Shown: in pieces, positions 36,149-45,826 of the stretch
Layout of the letters: the number at the start of each line of letters is the position of its first letter
How positions within the stretch are numbered: position 1 is the first letter of the stretch
NCBI GenBank assembly: GCA_035656635.1
Contig: DASRSD010000107.1
Span: 1 to 57,756, forward strand
Length of the DNA: 57,756 nt
DNA from: Pirellulales bacterium
GTDB lineage: Bacteria; Planctomycetota; Planctomycetia; Pirellulales; JADZDJ01
Reading direction: 5' to 3'
The notes under the pieces: model-generated
The model's database searches: none
Seen by the model: the letters and a program-made list of their open reading frames with translations, nothing else
Told to the model about the DNA's origin: nothing
Program-made: the position numbers and the translations under genes

Positions 36149-37469
36149 TCTGCCTTCGCGGCCCTGCCGCGGCATCAGCCTGATGGAAGTGCTCATTTCC
36201 ATCGGCATTATGGCGGTGGGATTGTTAAGCATTGCTTCCTTGATTCCCGTGGGCGGCGTCCAGGCGAATCGGGCGAACATTGAAGAACGCAAAGCCACGC
36301 TGGGACAAAACGCTTACCGCGAATTCCAAATTCGCGGCATGGCCAACCCGCAAAATTGGGTGCGTTTTACCGGCGCAAACTGGGGCAGCTATTTGCCGCT
36401 GAATAATATCCAGCAAACAGGGTTCGCAGATTTTGCCTCGCTGCCGCCGCTGGTCATCGATCCGCTAATGCTGGCCGCCGGACACGCAGCGACACTGGCC
36501 TCATTTCCCGCAATGTATCAGGCCTATGGAGGCAATCTTCCCGGTCCGCGCATCTCGCGGATCGGCGTCAGTTCCACCGAGGCTGCAGATACCAGTGGCG
36601 CCATTTCGCCCAGCCGCCCGTTGGCCGAAGGCATGTTGACCGCGGCTGACGATGTGCTGGTCAATCGCACCAACGACAACAGCCAGCCGGGCACCAGCGC
36701 GATGATCTATGCTGATCCTCCGACGAACTCTCTGCCGCTCAAGCGCGATTACGGCGGCTTGTTTACCTGGCTGGCCGTGCTGACGCCAAATCTGCCCTAT
36801 ACCACGCTGCCCGGTTCAAGTCCATCTGGCAGCATCAACATTCACTCGCCGCAAGCCATGGACGAGTTGCTGCTGTCGATTGTGATTTTCAATCGCCGCA
36901 TAGTAACTGCTGCCCCCGCACCGGCGACGAACGAGCAAGGTCAGGAAGAAATGGTGGCGGTTCACTGGGGACAATCCGCGACGCTCGATTCCACGCAGCA
37001 AATTGGCGGCGGCGAATTCACGCTGACCGACAACAATGCCACGGGCAACGCCACGGGCCGGCTAGGCATGGTCCAGCCGAATCAGTGGATTATGCTTTGC
37101 CGGTATTTGCCATATACGTTCACTTACACCGATAGCTCCTCAGGCCTGACCCAGTCAAAGAATTACCCCTGGCTTCAGGCCAAGTGGTATCGAGTGGTGG
37201 CGGCGGGAGATACGCTTGCGCCGACATCGGCGGGGAGCCCGTACACTCGGCAAGTAACCTTGACCGGGCCGGACTGGGAAGCCGATCCAACCGCGGCCAA
37301 CAATGTGACTGCATCGCTGCAATATGTTTCGCCGTCACAGGTGAGCTGGCCCTCGGCAATTCCCAGCAACTCACAGAATTTCACCACGTATGCCATTATT
37401 TTGGACGGAGCCGTGGGAGTATATCAGCGCGTAATTCACTTGGAGGGCGCATCCGCGTGGAGTCAATGA
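36030..37469 (+). CDS. Prepilin-like protein, PilV/GspI-like, with palindrome-encoded leader
   Basis: A 479-residue prepilin-like protein. The leader is about 47 residues, then ...RPCRG before ISLMEVLISIGIMAVGLLSIASLIPVGGVQA, a PilV/GspI-like helix with Glu at +5 and Ile instead of Phe at +1. The region beyond contains NRANIEERKATLGQNAYREFQIRGM and a large Ser/Thr/Pro-rich body. Both the start codon and the last part of the leader (RFLPSAFCILPS) fall in the arms of an inverted repeat (36030-36148). GGGAGG precedes this ATG by nine bases. An internal ATG at 36072 would shorten the leader and is the alternative start. Confidence 0.83.
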   Translation: MQKAKGRKQNVQNSMPDVCSLPTATRSAGRLRFLPSAFCILPSRPCRGISLMEVLISIGIMAVGLLSIASLIPVGGVQANRANIEERKATLGQNAYREFQIRGMANPQNWVRFTGANWGSYLPLNNIQQTGFADFASLPPLVIDPLMLAAGHAATLASFPAMYQAYGGNLPGPRISRIGVSSTEAADTSGAISPSRPLAEGMLTAADDVLVNRTNDNSQPGTSAMIYADPPTNSLPLKRDYGGLFTWLAVLTPNLPYTTLPGSSPSGSINIHSPQAMDELLLSIVIFNRRIVTAAPAPATNEQGQEEMVAVHWGQSATLDSTQQIGGGEFTLTDNNATGNATGRLGMVQPNQWIMLCRYLPYTFTYTDSSSGLTQSKNYPWLQAKWYRVVAAGDTLAPTSAGSPYTRQVTLTGPDWEADPTAANNVTASLQYVSPSQVSWPSAIPSNSQNFTTYAIILDGAVGVYQRVIHLEGASAWSQ

Positions 37470-37584
37470 AGTTCGAATTTGGATTACGAAGTCCCGGCCA
37501 GCGCACCGGGCAAATTACGGTTCCAGGGCCGAGTTTCCGTTTGCCAGATTGAGGGGCTGCGAGAAGTTGCCAAAGGTTTTTCCC

Positions 37585-40500
37585 ATGATCAGCCAGCACG
37601 CAAACCGCAATCCTCGTTTAACCCTGGGAAGTTCTATTTCCTGCGCTTCCAGGCAGAAAGTTAGCCCGGCCGTTTCGCTGGCCGCTTACCGCTTACCGCC
37701 TGCGGCCATGCATCGCCGCGGCGTGCTGTTGTTGGTGGTGCTCATTTTGCTCGTCATGTTTGTATTGATGGCGGTTACCTACGTGTTGGTGACCACGCGG
37801 GAACTGTCCTCGAACAAGGCCCTGGCCATCAAAGATGCTTCCACCACCGCAGACGCCCCGCAGCAACAGCTGGACGAAGCCATGCGGCAACTGCGGAGCG
37901 GTTCGACAAACACTCGTTCCGTCATCTACCCGCACAGTTTGCTCGAGCACATGTACGGGCCGTACGGAATTACCGGCACGGTGAACGCAGTTGATGCCAA
38001 TGGCAACGCCACGCGCACCAAGCCGTCGGACCCGTCGACCGACGAAATTGTGGAGTTCACAGCGACCAATCCGCTGCCCACCGACTCGAGTTTTTATATC
38101 TCCGCGCAACAATTGACGGCCCTGCAAAATCAATCGCTACTGACCGACGGCTATTTTGACGGCTGCGTCATCACCATGACCAGCGGGCAAGCCAGCGGCT
38201 TAAGTTCCCGCATTGTGCGTTACGACGCATCCAATTCCAGCAATCCCGTGTTCCATGTGTTGGCGTTCAAAGGCAATAACGGAAATGTCGCGCCGGCGAG
38301 CAAAGACACGTTTGTCATCAATGGCCGCGCGTTTTCCGGCACGGGGCGTGGCCTTAATCCCACGACCGGCGTGCTCGATGCCGCGGACAGCAATCTCCGC
38401 CCATTTGCTTTGCTGCCCAATCCCGTGTTCTACCAAGCCAGCGGCACGTACAGTTCGTCAACGCCATTCGGCGGCATCGGCGGCGCGAACACCGATTACG
38501 AAGCGCCCGATTACCAGCACATGTACCTGTCGTTTATAGTGCAAAACACTAATGGCTTGCCGCAAACTATTCTGCCATCGTTCCACCGGCCCGATTTAAT
38601 CAACTATTGGAAGAACCAAGCGAATCCGCCGCCGCTGCGACAATACATGCTACGGCCCAACTCCATCGACCATCCTAACTTCACCGGCAGCAATCCCACA
38701 TTCGACGCCGTGAATGGCCCCTGGGATGTCGATAACGATGGCGACGGCGTGGCCGATAGCGTGTGGTTGGACCTGGGCGACCCGGTGCTTACCACTTTCG
38801 ATGGCCGGCTATACAAGCGGCTGTACGCTATTTTGTGCGTCGATTTGGATGGCCGGCTGAACCTGAACGCCGCCGGCACCAGCGAGCAAACCGCCGGCAC
38901 GCACACCCAGCAAATTACCGGACCATACGCCGGCGGTTCCGGCACGGTCACACTCCCGCGCGGCGAAGGAAATGGCCCGGCAGATATTGATTTATCCGCC
39001 GCCGGCTTCAATTCCGCGGACCTCAGCAACCTGTTGCATGGCGGGTCGGTCAGCGGCCAACCGTATCCGGGCCGCTACGGCGTTTCCAACGAATCGATAA
39101 GCTCTGAATCCGTGGGCACGGCGGAGGCCGGGCAAACCGGCAGCAAAAATCCGCTGGCGCTGGTCGAGCATTTCCAATGGACCGACGATTTAAGCCAGCC
39201 GCCGTTTTCTGCCTTTGGCAGCCCCAGCGATTTGTGGGGCCGTATGGCCGTAGCGCTCGATTTCCGCGGCCAGCCGATATACTGGAAGCCCGCTTGGACA
39301 AACGAGGCGTTCACCAATTGCCCCTACAACATCAATTTATCGATCGAGGGTTCCAATTTCGATGCGCCATTTACGGTGCACGAGTTGGAGCGCGTGCTGC
39401 GGCCCAACGACATCGACAGCGTCGATTTGCCCCAACGGCTGTGGCAGCTTTCCGGCACCGCTTCGCTGGCTTCTGGTCCGTCTCCCACTGCTGCATTGGT
39501 GCGCGAACACGCCATTACCATCGACAGTTGGGACCCGCCCAGTCCCGGCGTGATTGCGCCGGATTATTTGCGGACTACGCTATCCACCCTGTACGGTCGC
39601 AAATTTGCCACCAACATTATCGAATTGCTCACGGCACGGTTGAAAAAAGAAAATCCGTCGATGACCACGGCGCAAATCAACTTCAATATTCGGCGGTTGC
39701 TGTCGCCGGAGTTGATTGCCGGGCTGCGAATGAACGTGAATCGTTCGTTGGGGGACGGCCGCGACGGGGACAACAACGGCGTAGTCGACGAGCCCACGCA
39801 ATCGGAAGTGAGTACCGAAGGCAAAGCGAATGCCTGGGCCTGGCTCGATCCTGCGCTAGCCGGCTACCTGCCCGCCCCACCGACGCTCGATTTAGTCAAC
39901 GGCATCGACGTGAACGGCGACGGCGTGGTCGATCAAAAAGATCAACTACTGGCCCGACAACTTTACGCCCGGCACCTGTATGTGCTGGCGCGATTGATGA
40001 TTGACGACAATGCGCTGAATTCTAACGATTGGTTTTCCGATCCCCGCTTCAATCCCACCGATCAGGATGTGCAGGAACTCGGTATTCGTCGGATCGCACA
40101 ATGGGCGACCAATGTGGTCGATTTTATGGATCCCGACAACATTATGACCCCGTTCGAATATGACATGTTCCCATTTTCGGCAACGGACCGCAACACAGGG
40201 CAGACCAAGGATAGTACTAATCCGACGAGCGGAAGAACGTGGTGTGTTGACGGCATCATCGACGATGGTACCGGCGCCTTGAGTCCGGATGACAACCAAT
40301 TGACATACACATGGCGGCGCATGGTCTGGGGTTGCGAGCGGCCCGAGCTGCTGTTGACCGAAACCATGGCATTTCACGACCGTCGCGTGAAAGATTCAAC
40401 ATTTGACAACAACAAGGGAACTACCACACAGGACACGACAAATCCCGACCCTACGTTGGATCAAGTGCGCATTCCGCAAGGTTCGGCCTTCTTCGAGCTG

Positions 40501-43401
40501 TACTCTACTGGAAATCCCAATCAGTTGCAGCAACCGAGCGGAAGTCCCAATCAGCCGCAGCAATCGAAAGATCTGTACGACAATAGCACCGGCCAGTGGA
40601 TGCTAGATTTAGGCAAAATGGCGCCGGCCGATTCCAGCAGCGCGGCATATCCGGTGTGGCGATTGGCGATCACCGGTCCCGATGCGAACCAAACAACCGA
40701 CTCAGACGGCGACACTCCCAACGACGTGCAATCACAAAGCAGCAAATATACAGACTTTTATTCGTACGATACCGGCGACACCGTCAATACCCCAGCCAGC
40801 TTGGTATACCACGAAGATAAAGCGGCGGGTGGTACCGGTACCGTTAGCGTTAAACCACCCAAGATTGATCGGGTCGTATGGTTTACCAAAAATCCGCCAC
40901 CGAACGGAACATATGATGTAAATGCCAATCAAATTTATTATAGGCAAGGCGGCGGCAACAATTGTTTTCTCGGTTTAGGCCAGTACGCCGTTGTGGGTCC
41001 GCGAGAAGTCACTCGCATCGGCTGGAGCACAAACGCCAGCACCGATGCCACCAGCATGTATTCCGCTCCGGGCGATGAACCAGTCGGCGCGAAAATTGTG
41101 CTGCAGCCCGGTTATGGTGGGGTGCAGTTTACCGATCATAAACTCAGCGGCAGCGATTCCAGCTCGGTCTCCAACTACCCCGATTCCAACTCTATCCAAC
41201 CGCCGCTAGCAATCATTGCCGCGGCAGATTTGTCCGGCACCACAGGCACACCGTGGGACAGCGGCTGGAGCAGCAATACATCGCAGGCCGCCCGGCTCGA
41301 TACCATTAATCCCAGTTCTTTGAATCTTTTTGGCGTCGGCATCAGCATTTCTGAGCCCTTGCCGGGCGCAAGCTACTATCAGGAGCCTAAGGTGCAGCGC
41401 CCGAAGTTCGACAACGAGGCTGCCGTCACGGATTGCTATGCTCCGCTGAATGAAACAGACCCCAGCGCGACCGGACAACGGTTCCTCGACCAGCCGGAGG
41501 ACAGCGATACCACTAAGGACCGACTGACAAAACATATGCCGCCGTCAGCGAACAACAAGCTGCCTTCGGGAACGTATCCCAATTACAAAACCGTGCTGTT
41601 GCAACGGCTGGCCAATCCGCTGGCGCCTTATAACGCCTACAACAATCCCTATTTGACTGTCGACTGGATGCCAATCGATTTGACAGTGTTCAATGGCCAG
41701 GCGAAACCAGTTGATTCCGGCGGCAATGCCATCTCCGATCCCGACGATCCTAATGCGACGGCGCCCACAGTTAATTTCGCCGCTCGGCAACGTGGTGGCA
41801 AACTGACTGGATCCAGCCCGGCTTATACTTCCGACTTCAACATCTGGCTGCAGCAGGAGGCGGCAAATCAGGCAGTTGACAATCCGCCGCCAACAGCAGC
41901 CAACGACAGCACCAGCACGATGGTGTTCCCGCATCAATTGAAATATTACAAAGACGGTTCCAGCCCCGCGCCTTCCGCAGCGGCGCTCGCAAATCCCAAC
42001 GCTGATAATACGCCTGGCGCAGGTTTGCATACCTTCGGCTTTGTGAACAGTTATTTTCAGCAGTCGGCCGGTCAGGGAGCACTTACGGGAACGTTCGGAC
42101 CACTGACTTTGGGCGAAGTGAACAGCTTTACAACGCATGTCGGCGATCCACGGCAGCCTTTCCCCTGGCTCACTTGGAATAACCGTCCGTATGCCAACAT
42201 TGCCGAGTTAATGATGGTGCCCGCTACCCATCCCGGCCGATTGTTGCACGAGTTCAGCTTGGCTTCGACATCCGCCAATCCATACAAAAGCAGCGACCGG
42301 GCAGAATGGTACGCTCCGTATGGGCATCTGTTGAACTTTTTCAGCTCAGATAAGAATACTGTCACGTCGCCCAATCTATCGCTGATGTTCGAATACTTGC
42401 GCGTCCCCTCGCCGTTTGTGGGCACCGACACAGTACTCGATCCGGCCATGTTTGCCTGGAATGGCGGCACGCCGGGCGAGTCTGGCTCCTTACCCAGCGG
42501 CAGCGAACCTGCCGGCACCGCCGGCTTGCATCCGCCGTTTTCCACCATTTCCAATTACCGCGATCCGGGCCGCGTAAACATCAACACGATTGCCGGCGGT
42601 ATAGATTCGACGACAGGCATGCCCGTTCCCAAAAGCCACGTTTGGAATGCGCTCATAGGCGGCGACCTCAACGCGGCAGGTGCCGTAGCGCCAGGTCCGA
42701 CCTTTACCGATTTGGTTGCCAGCCGCCGCGGTTATCCCGTCTTAACGACGAATTCTCCGTACAGCTTCGACAGCGCTCATCCATCGATTTTTTTCAATCC
42801 CTTCCGTTCCGCCGCCGGTTACAACATGGTGCCGCTCACCGCACTGTCGTTGAGCAAGCCCACCAATGCCACTTTGTTCCGAACCGGTATGGATGTTAAT
42901 GGCCGTAGCATCACCGATAACAATATCGAAGGAGGCACGGCCGGATTGGGCGACCCGTCATCTATTGATAATACAAAGAATGTCCTTCCTCTCATGGCCA
43001 ACAAGCCGGCGCTGAATGTGCAAATATCGTCCGGAGCGCCGCCGGCGTATATCGATGCCACAAGAAATCCGTACTTCATGTATCAGGGGCTCGGGCACTT
43101 AACCAACAAGCTTACTACCCGCAGCAATGTGTTTGCGGTTTGGATTACGGTCGGGTATTTTGAAGTGACACCGTGGTATGGCACCAACGGGTCGGGCACG
43201 GCCAATACCAGCGGGCCGCAAGTTTTCGATACCGCCCATCCCGATGGTTACCAGCTGGGCCAGGAATTGAAGGCCGATACCGGCGAAATCGAGCGGCACC
43301 GCGCGTTTTACATGATCGACCGCAGCATTCCCGTCGGCTTCGAGCGCGGGCAGGAGCTGAACGACGACAAAGCGGTGGTGCTAAAGCGGTTCATCGAGTG
43401 A
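37585..43401 (+). CDS. Giant GspK-like pseudopilin (about 1940 residues)
   Basis: A 1938-residue protein with a prepilin-like start: MHRRG before VLLLVVLILLVMFVLMAVTYVLV, without the usual +5 Glu, as in GspK. Two RLNLNAAG and RVNINTIAG segments (near residues 425 and 1661) resemble the INxNTA motif of GspK. Calcium-loop-like motifs are NDGDGVADS, DGDNNGVVDEP and DVNGDGVVDQKDQ (the last dockerin-like, near residue 772). GspK is usually about 300 residues, so this is a six-fold enlargement. Start choice is open: ATG 37585 (AAAGG upstream) gives a 41-residue extra leader encoded partly by CCGCTTACCGCTTACCGCC-like tandem DNA; ATG 37708 gives the classic short leader. It would sit at the fibre tip. 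Confidence 0.8.
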   Translation: MISQHANRNPRLTLGSSISCASRQKVSPAVSLAAYRLPPAAMHRRGVLLLVVLILLVMFVLMAVTYVLVTTRELSSNKALAIKDASTTADAPQQQLDEAMRQLRSGSTNTRSVIYPHSLLEHMYGPYGITGTVNAVDANGNATRTKPSDPSTDEIVEFTATNPLPTDSSFYISAQQLTALQNQSLLTDGYFDGCVITMTSGQASGLSSRIVRYDASNSSNPVFHVLAFKGNNGNVAPASKDTFVINGRAFSGTGRGLNPTTGVLDAADSNLRPFALLPNPVFYQASGTYSSSTPFGGIGGANTDYEAPDYQHMYLSFIVQNTNGLPQTILPSFHRPDLINYWKNQANPPPLRQYMLRPNSIDHPNFTGSNPTFDAVNGPWDVDNDGDGVADSVWLDLGDPVLTTFDGRLYKRLYAILCVDLDGRLNLNAAGTSEQTAGTHTQQITGPYAGGSGTVTLPRGEGNGPADIDLSAAGFNSADLSNLLHGGSVSGQPYPGRYGVSNESISSESVGTAEAGQTGSKNPLALVEHFQWTDDLSQPPFSAFGSPSDLWGRMAVALDFRGQPIYWKPAWTNEAFTNCPYNINLSIEGSNFDAPFTVHELERVLRPNDIDSVDLPQRLWQLSGTASLASGPSPTAALVREHAITIDSWDPPSPGVIAPDYLRTTLSTLYGRKFATNIIELLTARLKKENPSMTTAQINFNIRRLLSPELIAGLRMNVNRSLGDGRDGDNNGVVDEPTQSEVSTEGKANAWAWLDPALAGYLPAPPTLDLVNGIDVNGDGVVDQKDQLLARQLYARHLYVLARLMIDDNALNSNDWFSDPRFNPTDQDVQELGIRRIAQWATNVVDFMDPDNIMTPFEYDMFPFSATDRNTGQTKDSTNPTSGRTWCVDGIIDDGTGALSPDDNQLTYTWRRMVWGCERPELLLTETMAFHDRRVKDSTFDNNKGTTTQDTTNPDPTLDQVRIPQGSAFFELYSTGNPNQLQQPSGSPNQPQQSKDLYDNSTGQWMLDLGKMAPADSSSAAYPVWRLAITGPDANQTTDSDGDTPNDVQSQSSKYTDFYSYDTGDTVNTPASLVYHEDKAAGGTGTVSVKPPKIDRVVWFTKNPPPNGTYDVNANQIYYRQGGGNNCFLGLGQYAVVGPREVTRIGWSTNASTDATSMYSAPGDEPVGAKIVLQPGYGGVQFTDHKLSGSDSSSVSNYPDSNSIQPPLAIIAAADLSGTTGTPWDSGWSSNTSQAARLDTINPSSLNLFGVGISISEPLPGASYYQEPKVQRPKFDNEAAVTDCYAPLNETDPSATGQRFLDQPEDSDTTKDRLTKHMPPSANNKLPSGTYPNYKTVLLQRLANPLAPYNAYNNPYLTVDWMPIDLTVFNGQAKPVDSGGNAISDPDDPNATAPTVNFAARQRGGKLTGSSPAYTSDFNIWLQQEAANQAVDNPPPTAANDSTSTMVFPHQLKYYKDGSSPAPSAAALANPNADNTPGAGLHTFGFVNSYFQQSAGQGALTGTFGPLTLGEVNSFTTHVGDPRQPFPWLTWNNRPYANIAELMMVPATHPGRLLHEFSLASTSANPYKSSDRAEWYAPYGHLLNFFSSDKNTVTSPNLSLMFEYLRVPSPFVGTDTVLDPAMFAWNGGTPGESGSLPSGSEPAGTAGLHPPFSTISNYRDPGRVNINTIAGGIDSTTGMPVPKSHVWNALIGGDLNAAGAVAPGPTFTDLVASRRGYPVLTTNSPYSFDSAHPSIFFNPFRSAAGYNMVPLTALSLSKPTNATLFRTGMDVNGRSITDNNIEGGTAGLGDPSSIDNTKNVLPLMANKPALNVQISSGAPPAYIDATRNPYFMYQGLGHLTNKLTTRSNVFAVWITVGYFEVTPWYGTNGSGTANTSGPQVFDTAHPDGYQLGQELKADTGEIERHRAFYMIDRSIPVGFERGQELNDDKAVVLKRFIE

Positions 43402-43478
43402 AAATAGATTCCCGCCTGATCGAGGCAAACACATAAAGAGGGCGGTTGCAAGCACAGAATCGCTCATGGTGATGGGGC

Positions 43479-45017
43479 ATGGCCGACCGCAGTTCTACTC
43501 GACGTTATATTCCGCCTGCACCAGGGGCACCTCCACCAGCGGATTCTTCCTCCGCTCGTTTGAAGCCGGCGACGGAAAGCTCGGCTGCGTCTTCCTCCAA
43601 GGCCGCGCTCCCCCCGCGGGCAGATTCGCCGCTACCTTCGTCAGTGCCTTCGACTGTCGACGCCGCGCCGCCACTGGAAGGCCAGGTGCATTTGGAAACT
43701 CAGCCCACGGTCATTACCAAATCGCCAGTGTTGGCGCACTATCCGCTGGCCGGGCTGCACCCGCGCGACATGGGCCGGCTGCTGGAAGGGGAAAGCCTAG
43801 GGCACTTCGAGCTGTTGGAATACGTCGGCGGCGGCATGGGGGCGGTGTTCAAAGCGCTAGATACCATGCTCAACCGCACCGTGGCGGTGAAGGTGCTGTC
43901 GCAGGAGCAATCGAGCGATGAAGAAATGCTGCGGCGGTTTCAGAACGAGGCCCAATCGGCGGCCCGGCTCGATCACGAAAATATCAGCCGCGTGCATTAC
44001 GTGGGGGAAGATCGCGGCTGGCATTACATTGTGTTCGAGTTCATCGAAGGGGCCAATGTTCGCGATCAAGTGAACGAGCAGGGCCCCCTGCCGCTGGCCG
44101 AAGCCGTCAGCTACACCTTGCAAATTGCCGATGCCTTGGCGCACGCCAGCAGCCGCGATGTCGTGCATCGTGACATCAAGCCTTCCAACGTGCTCATTAC
44201 CCCGGACGGCCGAGCCAAGCTGGTCGATATGGGCCTGGCCCGGCTGCATCACGTGGAGACCGAAGGAGACGACCTAACCGCCAGCGGCGTAACGCTCGGC
44301 ACGTTCGATTACATTTCGCCGGAGCAAGCCCGCGACCCACGCAATGCCGATGTGCGCAGCGATATTTATTCGCTGGGCTGCACGCTGTACTTCATGCTCA
44401 CCGGTCGCCCGCCGTTTCCTCAGGGAACCGTGTTGCAAAAGTTGCTGCAGCACCAGGGAGACGAGCCTCCCGATCCGCGGCAGTTCCGGCCCGAGTTGCC
44501 CGACGACTTATTGCGAATCCTCGACCGCATGCTGGCCAAAGCGCCGGAGAAGCGATTTGCCAGCCCGGCGGAGCTTGTGGCCGAATTGGCGGCGTTCGCC
44601 CAGCGGCATGGTTTTCCAGCGACCGTCACCAGCAGCGTGGTGTGGTTGTCTCCCGAGGAAACGCCGCCCCGGCTGTGGGAACGGCATTTGCCTTGGGCGT
44701 TGCCGGTGGCGGTGCTCGTCGTTTTGGCGCTGGTGTTGAATGTGCTTTGGTCGCATGAAGCCAGCCATGCAGCTTTTCCGCCGCTGCACGCGTCAACGGC
44801 CATTGGCAATGGGCCTGAAGGTGCTGATTCAGCAAAATCGTCGGAGAAAGCAGCGCCAATATCGAATTCGCCCACTGCCCCCGGCACAATTATTCCCAAT
44901 ACCTCCACGCCGGGCATCGCTCCATCGTCGAATGTTCCGCGGGACGAATCGAAAGGAGCCGCCCCGACAGAACCTGTTCTCCCCGCTAAGTCTGCGGTCG
45001 ACGAGAACTCGCCCTAA
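43479..45017 (+). CDS. Membrane-anchored Ser/Thr protein kinase
   Basis: A 512-residue bacterial (PknB/Hanks-type) kinase. A Pro/Ser/Ala-rich N-terminal 90 residues precede the kinase domain. It has the glycine-rich loop VGGGMGAVF, the ATP lysine K138 (VAVKVL), the catalytic loop VHRDIKPSNV with D232, DMG in place of DFG (DMGLARLH) and the activation end GTFDYISPEQARD. One transmembrane helix lies near 402-423 (LPVAVLVVLALVLNVLW), leaving a Ser/Pro-rich tail of about 85 residues outside. No PASTA domains occur. It follows the giant pseudopilin by 77 bases and may be cotranscribed; its targets are unknown. Confidence 0.93.
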   Translation: MADRSSTRRYIPPAPGAPPPADSSSARLKPATESSAASSSKAALPPRADSPLPSSVPSTVDAAPPLEGQVHLETQPTVITKSPVLAHYPLAGLHPRDMGRLLEGESLGHFELLEYVGGGMGAVFKALDTMLNRTVAVKVLSQEQSSDEEMLRRFQNEAQSAARLDHENISRVHYVGEDRGWHYIVFEFIEGANVRDQVNEQGPLPLAEAVSYTLQIADALAHASSRDVVHRDIKPSNVLITPDGRAKLVDMGLARLHHVETEGDDLTASGVTLGTFDYISPEQARDPRNADVRSDIYSLGCTLYFMLTGRPPFPQGTVLQKLLQHQGDEPPDPRQFRPELPDDLLRILDRMLAKAPEKRFASPAELVAELAAFAQRHGFPATVTSSVVWLSPEETPPRLWERHLPWALPVAVLVVLALVLNVLWSHEASHAAFPPLHASTAIGNGPEGADSAKSSEKAAPISNSPTAPGTIIPNTSTPGIAPSSNVPRDESKGAAPTEPVLPAKSAVDENSP

Positions 45018-45294
45018 GGCCAAGCTTGATAGCGGGCCGTTATGTTCTGCCCAGGCCGCAAAGTTCTCCATCTGTGCTGGAATCTGCTTGACAGCTGACG
45101 GTCGCATATCTTTATAATTGACCGGTCGTTGGAATCGAACGCAGATTCGCCGGCGACATTGCATTTTCGCATGCCAGAGAAATGTTTCCCGCCGCGGTGG
45201 GCCGCAGCAATTGCGGCTCTGCTTTCGTAGTTGCTGTCGGTCGTAGCAAATTTCCCTCCCTCGGTTTTTCATTTTGCACCAGGAGAAGTTGAGC

Positions 45295-45735
45295 ATGAAA
45301 AAGCTCGTGATGACGCTGTTCGCGGTTGTCGTGGCCGGTTCCACCCTGCTGGGCTTGTACGTCGGCACGGCGCAATCTCGCCCGCAGTATATGAAGGCCT
45401 TTAACACCATGTACGTGAAATCCGATGGCACGCCCGAACAAAAAGCATTGGATGACGCAATCAAGGGTCTCGGCGAGAGAAAGGGCTGTTTAGTGTGTCA
45501 CGAAGGCGAGAAAAAGAGCAACCGCAATGCCTACGGCAAAGAGTTGGCTAAAATTCTGAAGCCGGCCGATGCCCCTCCGGAGTTTCGCGGTGAAACCGAC
45601 AAAGGGAAAATTGAAGATGCACTCAAGAAGGTGGCCGACATCCACACAGATCCCAAAGACGATAAATCGCCCACCTATGGCGATCTGATCAAAGCCGGCA
45701 AGCTCCCCGGCGGCGAGCCCAAGGCGGGCAAGTAA
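45295..45735 (+). CDS. Secreted CxxCH haem-motif protein
   Basis: A 146-residue exported protein with a signal peptide (MKKLVMTLFAVVVAGSTLLGLYV). A single CLVCH motif at 65-69 would bind one c-type haem. Otherwise it is Lys/Asp/Pro-rich and has no distal Met clearly placed as sixth ligand. It resembles small planctomycete cytochrome-like proteins, but electron-transfer partners are unknown. AGGAG lies nine bases before the ATG at 45295, which is chosen over an upstream in-frame start at 45274. The gene ends before a bidirectional terminator. Confidence 0.8.
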   Translation: MKKLVMTLFAVVVAGSTLLGLYVGTAQSRPQYMKAFNTMYVKSDGTPEQKALDDAIKGLGERKGCLVCHEGEKKSNRNAYGKELAKILKPADAPPEFRGETDKGKIEDALKKVADIHTDPKDDKSPTYGDLIKAGKLPGGEPKAGK

Positions 45736-45782
45736 CCACGGCAGCTAATCACTCACCGCAGAAGCTGCGCTGCGGCGCAAAA

Positions 45783-45814
45783 AATTCGGCCGTCCTTCGG
45801 GACGGCCGCTTTTA
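45783..45814. terminator. Bidirectional terminator between convergent genes
   Basis: A perfect eight-pair stem, GGCCGTCC and GGACGGCC (45788-45795 and 45800-45807), closes on a TTCG tetraloop. TTTT follows on the plus strand, and AAAAAA before the stem gives a T-run on the minus strand. It serves the CxxCH gene and the zinc-ribbon gene that meet here. Confidence 0.92.
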
Positions 45815-45826
45815 TGCGCGGCAGCG

